Positions 48,492 through 60,040 of a stretch of 64,000 nucleotides of DNA are shown piece after piece. Origin of the DNA: Methylopila sp. M107 (GTDB lineage Bacteria > Pseudomonadota > Alphaproteobacteria > Rhizobiales > Methylopilaceae); assembly GCF_000384475.1 (NCBI RefSeq), contig NZ_ARWB01000001.1, positions 351,305 to 415,304 on the forward strand, in the 5' to 3' direction. The notes below the pieces were generated by a model. It had not been told where the DNA came from, made no database searches, and was given only the letters and a program-made list of their open reading frames with translations. Made by a program: the position numbers and the translations under genes. Position 1 is the stretch's first letter. Each line of letters opens with the position of its first letter.

Positions 48492-49871
48492 TCACAGCAC
48501 GGCCATTGCGAGTTCCGGCGCCTCCTCCAGCGCATGCGCCATGAAGTCGAGCGCGCTGGCGACCTGCGCGCGGGTCGTCGGGCCGCCGAGGCAGACGCGG
48601 ACCGCCTCCTGCGGCGCGCCGTCGGCCGTGAAGGCGTCGCTCGCCACCACGCCGAGCCCAGCGCCGCGCATATGCGCCACGAAGGCCGCGCGGCCCCAGG
48701 GGGCGGGCAGCGGAACCCAGAGGTTGAAGCTCAGCGGGTCGGCCCTGAAGGCGCCGGCCGGAAGGATCTCCGCCGCGAGCTTCTGGCGCGCCGCGGTCTC
48801 GGCGCGTATGAAGCGCAGCATGATGTCGGCGGTGCCGTCCTCGATCCAGCGCGTCGCGAGCGCGACGGTGAGCGGCGAGGCCATGACGTTGCCGGCCCTG
48901 AGCGCCGCCGCGAATGGCCAGGCGGCGCGCGCCGAGGGCGCGACGACGTAAGCCGCGCGCAGTCCTGCGCCGATGCATTTGGCGAGGCCCGCGACATGCC
49001 AGGTGAGGTCGGGGGCGATCGCGGCGAAGGCGGAGATCTTCCGTGTCGGGATGAAGCCGTAGGCGTCGTCCTCGACAATCGGGACGCGGAAGCGCCGCGC
49101 CACCTCCGCAAGCGAAGCGCGGCGCTCCTCGGGGATCGTCAACGTCGTCGGGTTCTGCAGAGTCGGATTGAGGTAGAGCGCCTTCGGGGCGAGGCGCTCG
49201 CACGCGTCCCTGAAGTCGTCGGGCGTGACGCCGTCCGCGTCCATCGGCAGGCCGACCAGTTTCAGGTCGAGCTGCGCCGAGATCGCGCGCACTCCGGGAT
49301 AGGTCACGGCCTCGCAGAGGACGACGTCCCCCGGCTTGCAGAGCGTCGAGAAGATGCCGACCAGGGCGGGGTGCGCGCCCGGCGTCACGAACACCCGGTC
49401 CTGAGATGGCACCAGCGCGCGGCGGCCGAGCCAGGCTGAGGCGGCGTCCTTATCGGCCTGCGCGCCGCCGAAACCCTGGTAGCGCAACAGCGAGACCAGG
49501 TCGCGCGAAACCTCGACGAGCCCGTCGCGCATGAGTTCGATCAGCGCGGGATCTTCCGGCTCCGGCGGCAGGTTCATCGACAGGTCGACGAGTTCCGGCC
49601 GCGAGGGCGACGCGGCGCGCGCCTGCCGCGTCGCTGTCACGAATGTGCCGGAGCCGACGCGGGACTCGACCAGCCCGCGCTTCTGCGCCTCGACATATCC
49701 GCGCGCCACCGTGGTGAAGTCGACGCCGAGCCGCCGGGCGAGCGCGCGCTGCGGCGGAAGCCGGTCGCCGGCGTGGAGCCGGCCCGCCGCGACGTCGCCC
49801 TCGATCACGTCCGCGATCGCGAGATAGCGCGGCTTGTCGTTCCCCGTGAGGTCGGGCGTCCAGTCCTGCAT
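48492..49871 (-). CDS. MocR/PdxR-type transcriptional regulator
   Basis: A 459-residue GntR-family regulator fused to a type I aminotransferase-like domain. The winged helix is at about 12-75 (GRLHAGDRLPPQRALARRLG, then FTTVARGYVEAQKRGLVESR). The PLP domain fills the rest, with NPTLQNPTTLTIPEE, the Asp in VEDDAYGFIP and the likely Schiff-base Lys in HVAGLAKCIGAGLR. It is divergent from the Nit1C cluster and may control it, as divergent regulators often do; the effector is probably an amine or PLP-related compound. It is complete. Confidence 0.9.
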   Translation of the reverse strand: MQDWTPDLTGNDKPRYLAIADVIEGDVAAGRLHAGDRLPPQRALARRLGVDFTTVARGYVEAQKRGLVESRVGSGTFVTATRQARAASPSRPELVDLSMNLPPEPEDPALIELMRDGLVEVSRDLVSLLRYQGFGGAQADKDAASAWLGRRALVPSQDRVFVTPGAHPALVGIFSTLCKPGDVVLCEAVTYPGVRAISAQLDLKLVGLPMDADGVTPDDFRDACERLAPKALYLNPTLQNPTTLTIPEERRASLAEVARRFRVPIVEDDAYGFIPTRKISAFAAIAPDLTWHVAGLAKCIGAGLRAAYVVAPSARAAWPFAAALRAGNVMASPLTVALATRWIEDGTADIMLRFIRAETAARQKLAAEILPAGAFRADPLSFNLWVPLPAPWGRAAFVAHMRGAGLGVVASDAFTADGAPQEAVRVCLGGPTTRAQVASALDFMAHALEEAPELAMAVL

Positions 49872-50068
49872 GCGGGCGATCCTGAGATGGCTATCGAGAT
49901 TGACTGTATATTGTTGCGCGACCGCTTGTCACCGTTCTTGCATGGCGGAGCAGCTGAACATCACACGCCGTAGGGAGCCAGACATTGCACAGGATTGAGG
50001 CGGCGGGCGCCGATTTTGAAAGCCGTCGCCGGCATGTGAATAACCGATTCCCGGCTTATTGACTGCAT

Positions 50069-50109
50069 AATTGAATGTAATTTGCATGCATTTAGTGATG
50101 CATTCAATT
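50069..50109. promoter_or_regulatory. Inverted and direct repeats, likely regulator sites upstream of Nit1C
   Basis: AATTGAATG (50069-50077) and CATTCAATT (50101-50109) are perfect inverted arms. Between them ATGCATT occurs twice (50086-50092 and 50098-50104) with a 12-base period. Directly repeated sites one helical turn apart are common for MocR-type regulators, and a MocR-type gene lies on the other side. The block abuts the -24 element. Confidence 0.55.
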
Positions 50110-50125
50110 GGCACGGTGTGTGCGA
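50108..50125 (+). promoter_or_regulatory. Sigma-54 promoter of the Nit1C cluster
   Basis: TTGGCACG then four bases then GTGCGA: GG at 50110-50111 and GC at 50122-50123 are exactly ten bases apart, and TGGCACG is the full -24 consensus. The -12 differs from TTGC at one base. The ATG of the first gene is 53 bases downstream. Confidence 0.72.
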
Positions 50126-50177
50126 GCCTGTCGACGACCCGGCCGCCGTCGCGCCGGAGCCGCCAAGGGAGCCAGAT

Positions 50178-50660
50178 ATGCCCGAAGTCACGCTGCCGTT
50201 TCACAAGAAGGGCGATGTCCTCGTCGACTACGAGGACAAGAAGTTCGAGGACGTGAAGGCCGATCCCGGCGAAAAGGCGCTTGTCACCTTCCACACGGTC
50301 GCCTTCGAGGGCTCGATCGGCTTCGTCAACCTGCTGCAGGCCACGCGCCTCCTGCGCAAGGGGTTCGAGACCTCCGTCTTGCTGTATGGCCCCGGCGTCA
50401 CGCTCGGCGTGCAGCGCGGCTTCCCGACGCTCGGCGACGAGGCCTTTCCGGGCCACATGAACTTCAACAACCAGATCACGAAGTTCATGTCCGAGGGCGG
50501 CAAGGTCTACGCCTGCCGCTTCGCGCTGCAGGCGCTCTACGGCCATGGCGAGCCGTCGCTGATCGAGGGGATCATCCCGATCAGCCCGCTCGACGTGCTC
50601 GACATCATCCTGCTCCACCGCAAGGACAACGCCTTCATCCTCGATACCTGGACGCTGTGA
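50178..50660 (+). CDS. Nit1C protein, MSMEG_0572/Sll0783 family
   Basis: A 160-residue protein of the nitrogen-starvation response family named after Synechocystis Sll0783 and M. smegmatis MSMEG_0572. Conserved blocks are [22 protein letters not shown], the [20 protein letters not shown] stretch and [23 protein letters not shown]. No biochemical activity is established. CCAAGGGAG precedes the ATG at 50178; the frame is open upstream to 50082, but that includes the promoter. It is the first gene of the Nit1C operon and lies 25 bases before the nitrilase gene. Confidence 0.93.
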   Translation: MPEVTLPFHKKGDVLVDYEDKKFEDVKADPGEKALVTFHTVAFEGSIGFVNLLQATRLLRKGFETSVLLYGPGVTLGVQRGFPTLGDEAFPGHMNFNNQITKFMSEGGKVYACRFALQALYGHGEPSLIEGIIPISPLDVLDIILLHRKDNAFILDTWTL

Positions 50661-50685
50661 CGAACGGCCACCAAGGGAGGCCGTG

Positions 50686-51744
50686 ATGGCCGAAAAACGC
50701 ATCGTGAGAGCCGCCGCCGTCCAGATCGCCCCCGATCTCGACGACGGCGCGAAGACGCTGGAGCGCGTGCTGAACGCGCTGAACGAGGCGGCCGACAAGG
50801 GCGCGGGCTTCGTGGTGTTCCCCGAGACCCTCGTGCCCTGGTACCCGTACTTCTCCTTCGTCGCTCCGCCGGTGCTGACCGGCGCGGAGCATTTGCGGCT
50901 CTACGAGCATTCGGTGGTCGTGCCGGGGCCGGTGACGGAGGCGGTCGCCTCCGTCGCGCGGCGGCGCGGCCTTGTGGTGGTGCTCGGCGTCAATGAGCGG
51001 GACTACGGCTCGCTCTACAACGCCCAGCTGATCTTCGACGCCGACGGTTCGCTGAAGCTCAAGCGCCGCAAGATCACGCCGACCTATCATGAGCGGATGA
51101 TCTGGGGGCAGGGCGACGGCTCGGGCCTCAGGGCCGTCGACACGGCGGTCGGCCGCGTCGGCGCGCTCGCCTGCTGGGAGCACTACAACCCGCTCGCCCG
51201 CTACTCACTGATGGCCGACCACGAGGAGATCCACGCGGCCCAGTTCCCGGGTTCGATGGTGGGGCAGATCTTCGCCGACCAGATGGAGGTGACGATCCGT
51301 CACCATGCGCTCGAAAGTGGCTGCTTCGTGGTGAACGCCACCGGCTGGCTCACGGAAGAGCAGATCGCCCGGATCGCCCCGAACGAAGCGATGCAGAAGG
51401 CGCTGCGCGGCGGCTGCAACACCGCGATCGTGACGCCGGAAGGCGCCCATCTCGTTCCTCCGCTCACCGAAGGCGAGGGGATGCTGGTGGCCGACATGGA
51501 CATGGCCTTGGTCCTCAAGCGCAAGCGGATGATGGACTCGATCGGCCATTACGCCCGGCCGGAACTGCTCAGCCTCAAGCTCGACGACCGACCGCAGGTC
51601 CCGCTCCGGCGGGCCGCCTCGACGCAAACGCCCTTCGAAGGGAGCGCGCCCGATGAAGCCGATGACCAAGCCAGCCTCGACCATTCCGACGGAACAGCTG
51701 ATCAACGAGTTGCAGTCCTTCGGGGTCAGGCTCGTCGCGCCTAA
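50686..51744 (+). CDS. Nit1-type nitrilase
   Basis: C-N hydrolase of the carbon-nitrogen hydrolase superfamily. The catalytic triad is Glu48 in [13 protein letters not shown], Lys129 in [13 protein letters not shown] and Cys163 in [15 protein letters not shown]. Nit1-cluster enzymes have been tied to cyanide or nitrile use in some bacteria; the substrate here is not known. The 352-residue length includes an unusual C-terminal tail (after [11 protein letters not shown]) that overlaps the next gene by 92 bases. GGGAGG lies before the ATG; a GTG at 50683 is an alternative. Confidence 0.93.
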   Translation: MAEKRIVRAAAVQIAPDLDDGAKTLERVLNALNEAADKGAGFVVFPETLVPWYPYFSFVAPPVLTGAEHLRLYEHSVVVPGPVTEAVASVARRRGLVVVLGVNERDYGSLYNAQLIFDADGSLKLKRRKITPTYHERMIWGQGDGSGLRAVDTAVGRVGALACWEHYNPLARYSLMADHEEIHAAQFPGSMVGQIFADQMEVTIRHHALESGCFVVNATGWLTEEQIARIAPNEAMQKALRGGCNTAIVTPEGAHLVPPLTEGEGMLVADMDMALVLKRKRMMDSIGHYARPELLSLKLDDRPQVPLRRAASTQTPFEGSAPDEADDQASLDHSDGTADQRVAVLRGQARRA

Positions 51745-52783
51745 GGAAGGCGCCGACAGCCGGCGCGGCGGCGCCGGCCCTTCCGACCACAAGGCGGTGA
51801 CGATCGACGGCGTGACCGTGATGGCGCCGGTGCACACAGCGCCGGCCTTCGAGAGTCCGTATCTCGTCGAAAAACCCGACCAGTTCGGCCGCTCCCGGCT
51901 GACGCGCGACGGCGCGACGATCGCGGAGGTCTCGTTTCCGCTGCGGCCGAAATTCTACGAGCTGAAGACCGCAGAGGGCGTGCCCTACAGCCACATCGCG
52001 ACGCTGCATGGCCGCGACGTGCTGGCGACGACCGTGCTGCAGACCTGCATCCGCTATCAGAGCCGCACCAAGACCTGCCAGTTCTGCGCGATCGGCCAGT
52101 CGCTCAGCGCCGGCCGCACCGTCGCGCACAAGACGCCGGCGCAGCTCGCCGAAGTCGCGGAGGCCGCGGTCCGGCTCGACGGCGTCAAGCACATGGTCAT
52201 GACGACCGGCACGCCGAAGGGCGAGGACCGGGGGGCCGCGGTTCTGACCGAAAGCGCCGCCGGCGTGAAGGCGCGCGTGAACCTGCCGATACAGCTCCAG
52301 TGCGAGCCGCCGGAAGACGACGCTTGGTACGCCCGCATGCGCGACGCCGGCGCCGACGCGCTCGGCATGCACCTCGAATCCGTCACCGAGGAGGTCCGTC
52401 GCCGCATCATGCCGGGCAAGGCGACCGTCTCGGTCGAGCGCTATATGACGGCGTTCGCGGCGGCAGTCCCGGTATTCGGGCGCGGCCAGGTCTCGACCTA
52501 CATCCTCGCCGGTTTGGGCGACACGCGGGAGGAGATCCTCTCGGTCTCAGAGCGGCTGGTGGCGCTCGGGGTCTACCCCTTCGTGGTTCCGTTCACGCCG
52601 ATCTCCGGCACGCCGCTCGAGAGCCACGCGACGCCGTCGCCCGCCTTCATGGCGTCGATTCTCCGGCCGCTCGCCGGGATGATCCGGGCGGGCGGTCTCG
52701 CCGCCGAGGACGTCAAGGCCGGCTGCGCCAAATGCGGCGCCTGCTCGGCGCTCTCCACCTTCGAGAAGCGACTGAGGGCGTGA
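51653..52783 (+). CDS. Nit1C radical-SAM protein, MSMEG_0568 family
   Basis: A 376-residue radical-SAM-type protein. The cluster motif is Cys132, Cys142 and Cys145 in [14 protein letters not shown], a CX9CX2C form instead of the common CX3CX2C. A second Cys set lies at the C-terminus (Cys358, Cys361, Cys364 in CAKCGAC). [10 protein letters not shown] and PFTPISGTP are typical barrel segments. AAGGGAG precedes its ATG, which is inside the nitrilase gene. The reaction is unknown; the family is a constant member of Nit1C clusters. Confidence 0.92.
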   Translation: MKPMTKPASTIPTEQLINELQSFGVRLVAPKEGADSRRGGAGPSDHKAVTIDGVTVMAPVHTAPAFESPYLVEKPDQFGRSRLTRDGATIAEVSFPLRPKFYELKTAEGVPYSHIATLHGRDVLATTVLQTCIRYQSRTKTCQFCAIGQSLSAGRTVAHKTPAQLAEVAEAAVRLDGVKHMVMTTGTPKGEDRGAAVLTESAAGVKARVNLPIQLQCEPPEDDAWYARMRDAGADALGMHLESVTEEVRRRIMPGKATVSVERYMTAFAAAVPVFGRGQVSTYILAGLGDTREEILSVSERLVALGVYPFVVPFTPISGTPLESHATPSPAFMASILRPLAGMIRAGGLAAEDVKAGCAKCGACSALSTFEKRLRA

Positions 52784-52785
52784 CG

Positions 52786-52932
52786 ATGAGCGCGATCGCC
52801 CGATCAAGCCGTCATTCCGGGCTTGTCCCGGAATCCATTTCCTCAACGGCTTCGCGAGTCTCGCGCCGTCGGCGCGAATGGGTCCTGGGACAAGCCCGGG
52901 ACGACGGCCGCAACGCCGGAGGCGCGTCCTGA
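52786..52932 (+). other. Repeat-derived short ORF inside the Nit1C operon
   Basis: Forty-eight codons between the radical-SAM and acetyltransferase genes. The ORF starts two bases after the first stop, and its TGA overlaps the next ATG (TGATG). Most of it is the palindromic repeat at 52810-52905 (SRHSGLVPES, then WVLGQARDDG). It is probably not a functional protein, but it would keep translation coupled across the insertion. Confidence 0.55.
52810..52905. repeat. Palindromic repeat in the Nit1C operon
   Basis: Arms GTCATTCCGGGCTTGTCCCGG (52811 onwards) and GGGACAAGCCCGGGACGAC (to about 52904). It is similar in plan to the elements at 21570, 46477 and 60041, with different arm sequence. Confidence 0.8.
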
Positions 52933-53474
52933 TGTTCGATCCGTTCCCGCCCTTCGTGTCATCCGAGTTCCAGGTGAAATACGCCACCGCGCGCTGGGAG
53001 CGAGAGGGCGCCGCGGCGCTCCGGCGTTCGGTGTTCTGCGCCGAGCAGGGCGTCTTCGAGACCCACGACCGCGACGCCGTCGACGACGTCGCGACGCCGA
53101 TCGTTGCGCTCTCCTCGCTGACCGTCGCGCCCGACGAGGTCGTCGGCACGGTGCGCATCCATGAGGAGGCGCCGGGCCTCTGGTGGGGCTCGCGGCTCGC
53201 GGTGGCGAAGCCCTATCGGCGCGTCGGCACGCTCGGCACGGCGCTGATCCGGCTCGCGGTCACGTCCGCCAACGCGCGCGGCTGCACGCGCTTCCTCGCC
53301 CATGTCCAGGCCGCGAACGCGCTGCTGTTCCAGCGGCTGAGCTGGGACGCTTTGGATCACGTGGAGCTGCACGGTCGGCCGCACGTTCTGATGCAGGCGC
53401 GGCTCGACGCCTATCCGCCTTGCGCGACGCCCGAAGTCGGCTTCCGGGCGCTGCGACGGAGGATCGCCGCATGA
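52932..53474 (+). CDS. Nit1C GNAT acetyltransferase, MSMEG_0567 family
   Basis: A 180-residue N-acetyltransferase-like protein. It starts MFDPFPPFVSSEFQVKYA; the acetyl-CoA region is WWGSRLAVAKPYRRVGTLGT with a helix after it, and FLAHVQAANALLFQRLSWDA matches the end of the GNAT fold. The substrate is unknown. The frame is open upstream through the repeat, but the family start is the ATG at 52932. The stop overlaps the next ATG (ATGA). Confidence 0.9.
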   Translation: MFDPFPPFVSSEFQVKYATARWEREGAAALRRSVFCAEQGVFETHDRDAVDDVATPIVALSSLTVAPDEVVGTVRIHEEAPGLWWGSRLAVAKPYRRVGTLGTALIRLAVTSANARGCTRFLAHVQAANALLFQRLSWDALDHVELHGRPHVLMQARLDAYPPCATPEVGFRALRRRIAA

Positions 53475-54448
53475 TCGCCTCCGGGGCGTTCGAGCGGCTC
53501 GCCGAAACCTTGCGGGCGAGCGCCGGCCTGAAGGCTAAGGCCGACATCGGACTCGCGGCGCGCCGGCTCGGTCTATCGACCTCCGACGCTGTGCCGGTCG
53601 GCGACGACTGCGCCGCGATCCCGCAGGACGACGGTTTTCTGCTGCTCGCGCTCGAAGGCTTCATGAACCAGTTCGTGGCCGGCGACCCGTGGTTCGCCGG
53701 CTGGTGCGGCGTGATGGTCAACGTCTCCGACGTCGCCGCCATGGGCGGAAGGCCGATCGCGGTGGTGGACGCCGTCTGGGCCGACGGCGAGGCGGGCGCC
53801 GCGCCGGTGCTCGACGGCCTTCGCGCCGCGTCCGAGCGCTTCGGCGTGCCGGTGGTCGGCGGACACACAAACCTCGCTTGCGATCGCGGCCAACTCTCGG
53901 TCGCGATCCTTGGCCGCGCGAAGCGGTTGCTGACGAGTTTTGACGCCAAGCCAGGCGACAGGCTTGTCGCCGCGATCGACCTGCGCGGCCGCTACCGCGA
54001 GCCGTTTTCCAACTGGGAAGCTGCGACCGACGCGCCGGCGGCGAGATTGCGCGGCGATCTCGAACTGTTGCCGCGGATCGCCGAGGACGGTCTTTCAGTC
54101 GCCGCCAAGGACATCAGCCAGGGCGGCGTCGTCGGCACCGCCGCAATGTTCGCGGAAGCCTCGGGCGTCGGCGTCGAGATCGAACTCGACGCCGCACCGC
54201 GCCCGGAGGGCGTCGCGCTCGAGCGCTGGCTGACGAGCTTTCCGAGCTTCGGCTACCTGCTCGCGGTCGCGCCCGCGGATCTCGACGCCGTCACCGCGCG
54301 CTTCGCGGGTCGGGGAATCGCCGCGGCGGATATCGGCGCGTTCGGCGCCGGTTCGCGCGTGACCGTGCGCTCCGGAAACCAGCGCGAGACCATCTGGGAT
54401 TTCGCGCGGAGCCCGCTCATCACGGCCCGCGAGAGGGCGAGCGCATGA
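53471..54448 (+). CDS. Nit1C AIR-synthase-like protein, Sll0787 family
   Basis: A 325-residue member of the PurM/SelD/HypE-type ATP-binding superfamily. Visible blocks are VPVGDDCAAIPQDDG (the metal and ATP site), GVMVNVSDVAAMGGRP, VPVVGGHTNLACDRG and LSVAAKDISQGGVVGTA. It probably activates a carbonyl or amide oxygen with ATP, as relatives do; the actual reaction is unknown. It overlaps both neighbours by ATGA, so translation is coupled. Confidence 0.92.
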   Translation: MIASGAFERLAETLRASAGLKAKADIGLAARRLGLSTSDAVPVGDDCAAIPQDDGFLLLALEGFMNQFVAGDPWFAGWCGVMVNVSDVAAMGGRPIAVVDAVWADGEAGAAPVLDGLRAASERFGVPVVGGHTNLACDRGQLSVAILGRAKRLLTSFDAKPGDRLVAAIDLRGRYREPFSNWEAATDAPAARLRGDLELLPRIAEDGLSVAAKDISQGGVVGTAAMFAEASGVGVEIELDAAPRPEGVALERWLTSFPSFGYLLAVAPADLDAVTARFAGRGIAAADIGAFGAGSRVTVRSGNQRETIWDFARSPLITARERASA

Positions 54449-55608
54449 GCCGGCCCCTGCGCGTCGCGATCTGCTGTCATTCGATCAACCCACGCGGCGG
54501 CGTCGCGCACGGGCTCGCGGTCGGCGAGGCCCTGACGGCGCTTGGCCATGAGGCGACGGTGTTCGCGCCCGACCCGAAGGGACGCGGCTTCTTCCGCTCC
54601 ACCGCCTGCGAAACGGTGGCGTTCCCGGCTGGCAAAACCCCGCCGGGCGACGTCGCCGCGCTGGTCGAGGCGGGCGTCGCGGCCTATGTCGCGGCGCTGG
54701 GTGCGGCGACCCTGAAGCGCTTTGACATCTTTCATGCGCAGGACGGCGTCTCGGGCAATGCGCTCGCGACGATGAAGGACCGCGGCGCGATAAAGCGCTT
54801 CGCCCGCACGGTCCATCACGTCGACGACTTCCGTGATCCTCGCGTCTCGGCCATGCAGCACCGCGCGATCGTCTCCGCCGACGCCCACTTCGTCGTCAGC
54901 CGTCTCTGGCGCGACCAGTTCCGGCTGCGCGACGGGATCGAGGCGACGGTCGTCGGCAACGGCGTCGACGTCGGACGTTTCAAGCTTGGACCGGACGGCC
55001 GCGAGCCAAGCCTGCGCGCCCGGCTCGGCCTGAAGGGCGCGCCGCTGATCCTCAGCGTCGGCGGCGTCGAGGGCCGCAAGAACACGGTCCGTCTGCTCGA
55101 AGCCTTCGCCCAGGCGCGCCGCCTGCTGCCTGGCGCGCAGCTGGTGATCGCCGGCGGCGCGACGCTGCTCGACCATTCGGCTTACACGCGCGCCTTCGAC
55201 GAGGCGCTGGCGAAGCTCGCGCTTCCGGGCGAGGCGGTGGTGCTGACGGGCGCGATCCCGGACGCCGACATGCCCGCGCTCTACAGGCTGGCGGACGTGC
55301 TCGCTTTTCCGTCCGTCACCGAGGGGTTTGGGCTCGCGGCGCTGGAGGCGATGGCGTGCGGCACGCCGGTCGTGGTCTCCTCGATCGCGCCCTTCACCGA
55401 ATATCTCGCGCCGGACGACGCCGCGTTCTGCGATCCCTTAAGCGAGGGCTCGATCGCGAACGCGTTGCTCGCGGCGCTTTCCGAACCGCTGCGCGGCCGC
55501 CTCGCGGAGCGCGGGCCGGACGTCGCCGCGCGCTTCGGCTGGGCCCGCGTCGCCGAGGCGCATCTGCCGGTCTACCGGCGTCTGCTCGAGGAGGCGGTCT
55601 ATGCCTGA
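54445..55608 (+). CDS. Nit1C glycosyltransferase, MSMEG_0565 family
   Basis: A 387-residue GT-B (GT4-type) glycosyltransferase. The N-terminal loop is HSINPRGGVAHGLAVGEAL, the nucleotide-sugar domain starts ILSVGGVEGRKNTVRLLEAF, and the donor-binding E-x7-E motif is in SVTEGFGLAALEAMACGTPVV. A sugar-linked small-molecule product is therefore plausible for the cluster. It overlaps the previous gene by four bases and the next by eight. Confidence 0.93.
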   Translation: MSRPLRVAICCHSINPRGGVAHGLAVGEALTALGHEATVFAPDPKGRGFFRSTACETVAFPAGKTPPGDVAALVEAGVAAYVAALGAATLKRFDIFHAQDGVSGNALATMKDRGAIKRFARTVHHVDDFRDPRVSAMQHRAIVSADAHFVVSRLWRDQFRLRDGIEATVVGNGVDVGRFKLGPDGREPSLRARLGLKGAPLILSVGGVEGRKNTVRLLEAFAQARRLLPGAQLVIAGGATLLDHSAYTRAFDEALAKLALPGEAVVLTGAIPDADMPALYRLADVLAFPSVTEGFGLAALEAMACGTPVVVSSIAPFTEYLAPDDAAFCDPLSEGSIANALLAALSEPLRGRLAERGPDVAARFGWARVAEAHLPVYRRLLEEAVYA

Positions 55609-55885
55609 GATGACTTTCCTCATCCGCTGGCCCGACGGCGCGCCGGAGCGCTGCTACTCGCCGTCGCTGGTCGTGAAGGAGCATTTTGCGCCGGGCGAGA
55701 GCTATCAGGTCGATGATTTTCTCTCCCGCGCCCGTACGGCGCTCACCATCGCGAGCGCCCGCGTCGAGGCGATCTACGGCCGCCCATGTTCGCTCGCGCT
55801 CGCCCAGCTCGCCCGCATCGAAGCGGGCGCCAAGCGCTTTCCCGACGCCGCCGCAAAGGTCGCGGTCGAATCTTTCGAGGACTGA
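55601..55885 (+). CDS. Nit1C small protein, MSMEG_0570 family
   Basis: A 94-residue protein of the nitrogen-starvation response family. It begins [20 protein letters not shown] and includes [21 protein letters not shown]. No catalytic motif is visible. It overlaps the glycosyltransferase gene by eight bases. Function unknown. Confidence 0.92.
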   Translation: MPEMTFLIRWPDGAPERCYSPSLVVKEHFAPGESYQVDDFLSRARTALTIASARVEAIYGRPCSLALAQLARIEAGAKRFPDAAAKVAVESFED

Positions 55886-55896
55886 AGGAGACCGTC

Positions 55897-57180
55897 ATGA
55901 CGGACGCATCCATTGAGCATGTTCCGGTCATCGTCGTCGGCGCCGGCCAGGCCGGTCTGTCGACCAGCTACTGGCTGAAGCAGCGTGGCGTCGAGCATCT
56001 GGTGTTCGAGAAGAATTTCGCCGGCCATGTCTGGGAGACGGCGCGCTGGGACACGTTCTGCCTCGTCACGCCCAACTGGCAGTGCGACCTGCCGGGCCAC
56101 CCCTATGACGGGCCGGACCCCGACGGCTTCATGAAGAAACCCGAGATCATCGCCTATGTGAAGGCGTTCGTCGCCAAGGTGGCGCCGCCGATCCGCGAGG
56201 GCGTCGCGGTGACGCGCGCGGTGCGCAAACCCGGCGGCCCGTTCCAAGTGACGACGACGGACGGCGTGTACACCTGCGACGAGATCGTCGTGGCGTCGGG
56301 CGGCTATCTCGACCCGGTCATCCCGCGCATGGCCGAAAGGCTCCCACCGAGCGTGACGCAGATCCAGTCCGAGGCCTATCGCAATCCGGACCAGCTGCCC
56401 GAGGGCGCGGTGCTGGTGGTGGGCTCGGGCCAGTCCGGCGCGCAGATCGCCGAAGACCTGCATCTCGCAGGGCGAAAGGTTCATCTCGCGGTCGGCCCGG
56501 CGCCGCGCTGCGCGCGGTTCTATCGCGGCCGCGACGTCGTCGCCTGGCTCGCGGACATGAACTACTACTCCATCACCGTCGAGACCCACCCGCTGCTGGA
56601 AGGCGTGCGCGACAACACCAACCATTACGTCACCGGCCGCGACGGCGGCCGCGACATCGACCTCCGCCGCTTCGCCAAGGAGGGCATGGAGCTCTATGGC
56701 GCGCTCGAAAACTATGTCGACGGCGAGCTGACGTTTAGGCCGGGCCTGAAGGCGAGCCTCGATTCCGCCGACAAGACCTACAACTCGATCAACGCCGCGA
56801 TCGACAAGCATATCGCGGAGAACGGCGTCGAGGCGCCGCCGGCGTCCGTCTACGAGCCGGTCTGGGAGCCGGCGGAAGAGACGCTCGCCGTCGATCTCGC
56901 GGCGTCGGGGATTTCGAGCGTCATCTGGTGCATCGGCTTCACGCCGAACTTCCGCTGGCTCGAGGCCCCGGTGTTCAACGGCTCGGGGCGTCCGGTCCAC
57001 AAGCGCGGGATCACCGGGACGCCCGGCGTCTCGTTCATCGGCCTGCCATGGCTCAACACCTGGGGCTCCGGCCGCTTCGGCGCCGTGGGCAAGGACGCGG
57101 CCTACGTCGTCAAGCAGATCGCGGCGCGGCTCGAAGCGGGCGGCGCGCTGAAATCGGGCGAAGGAGCGGAGGCCGCGTGA
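55897..57180 (+). CDS. Nit1C flavin-dependent oxidoreductase, MSMEG_0569 family
   Basis: A 427-residue flavoprotein monooxygenase-like enzyme. The FAD site is [21 protein letters not shown] (about 10-30) and the NADPH site is [18 protein letters not shown] (about 172-190). FINAL blocks are [12 protein letters not shown] and [14 protein letters not shown] near the C-terminus. It may oxidise an amine or sulphur compound; the substrate is unknown. GAAGGAG precedes the ATG at 55897. It is the last gene of the operon. Confidence 0.93.
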   Translation: MTDASIEHVPVIVVGAGQAGLSTSYWLKQRGVEHLVFEKNFAGHVWETARWDTFCLVTPNWQCDLPGHPYDGPDPDGFMKKPEIIAYVKAFVAKVAPPIREGVAVTRAVRKPGGPFQVTTTDGVYTCDEIVVASGGYLDPVIPRMAERLPPSVTQIQSEAYRNPDQLPEGAVLVVGSGQSGAQIAEDLHLAGRKVHLAVGPAPRCARFYRGRDVVAWLADMNYYSITVETHPLLEGVRDNTNHYVTGRDGGRDIDLRRFAKEGMELYGALENYVDGELTFRPGLKASLDSADKTYNSINAAIDKHIAENGVEAPPASVYEPVWEPAEETLAVDLAASGISSVIWCIGFTPNFRWLEAPVFNGSGRPVHKRGITGTPGVSFIGLPWLNTWGSGRFGAVGKDAAYVVKQIAARLEAGGALKSGEGAEAA

Positions 57181-57281
57181 GGCGTCCTGGCCAATAAGGT
57201 CGGGCACGACGAATCGCCGTCGATCGCGTCCGCATTGTCGGCGGCCGACCAACCGGGACAGCTCACGCCTTCCTGAAGGCC

Positions 57282-57299
57282 CAGGCGCCGGAGCGCCTG
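57282..57299. terminator. Hairpin between Nit1C and metH
   Basis: CAGGCGC and GCGCCTG form a perfect seven-base stem with a CGGA loop in the short convergent gap. No T-run, so the terminator call is weak. Confidence 0.35.
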
Positions 57300-57312
57300 A
57301 GCATCGGCGCTG

Positions 57313-59997
<2,685 letters not shown>

Positions 59998-60040
59998 GAA
60001 TGGTCCAACGTTGGAGAAGAGACGAAGAGGCGCAGAGCCC

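Larger units (their letters stand above)
49872..50177. other. Regulatory gap between the MocR-type gene and Nit1C
   Basis: A 306-base stretch with no gene. Its right half is AT-rich and holds the inverted/direct repeats at 50069-50109 and the sigma-54 promoter at 50108-50125. The left half next to the MocR-type gene has TTGACTGTATATTG near 49901, which could belong to a promoter. Confidence 0.6.
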
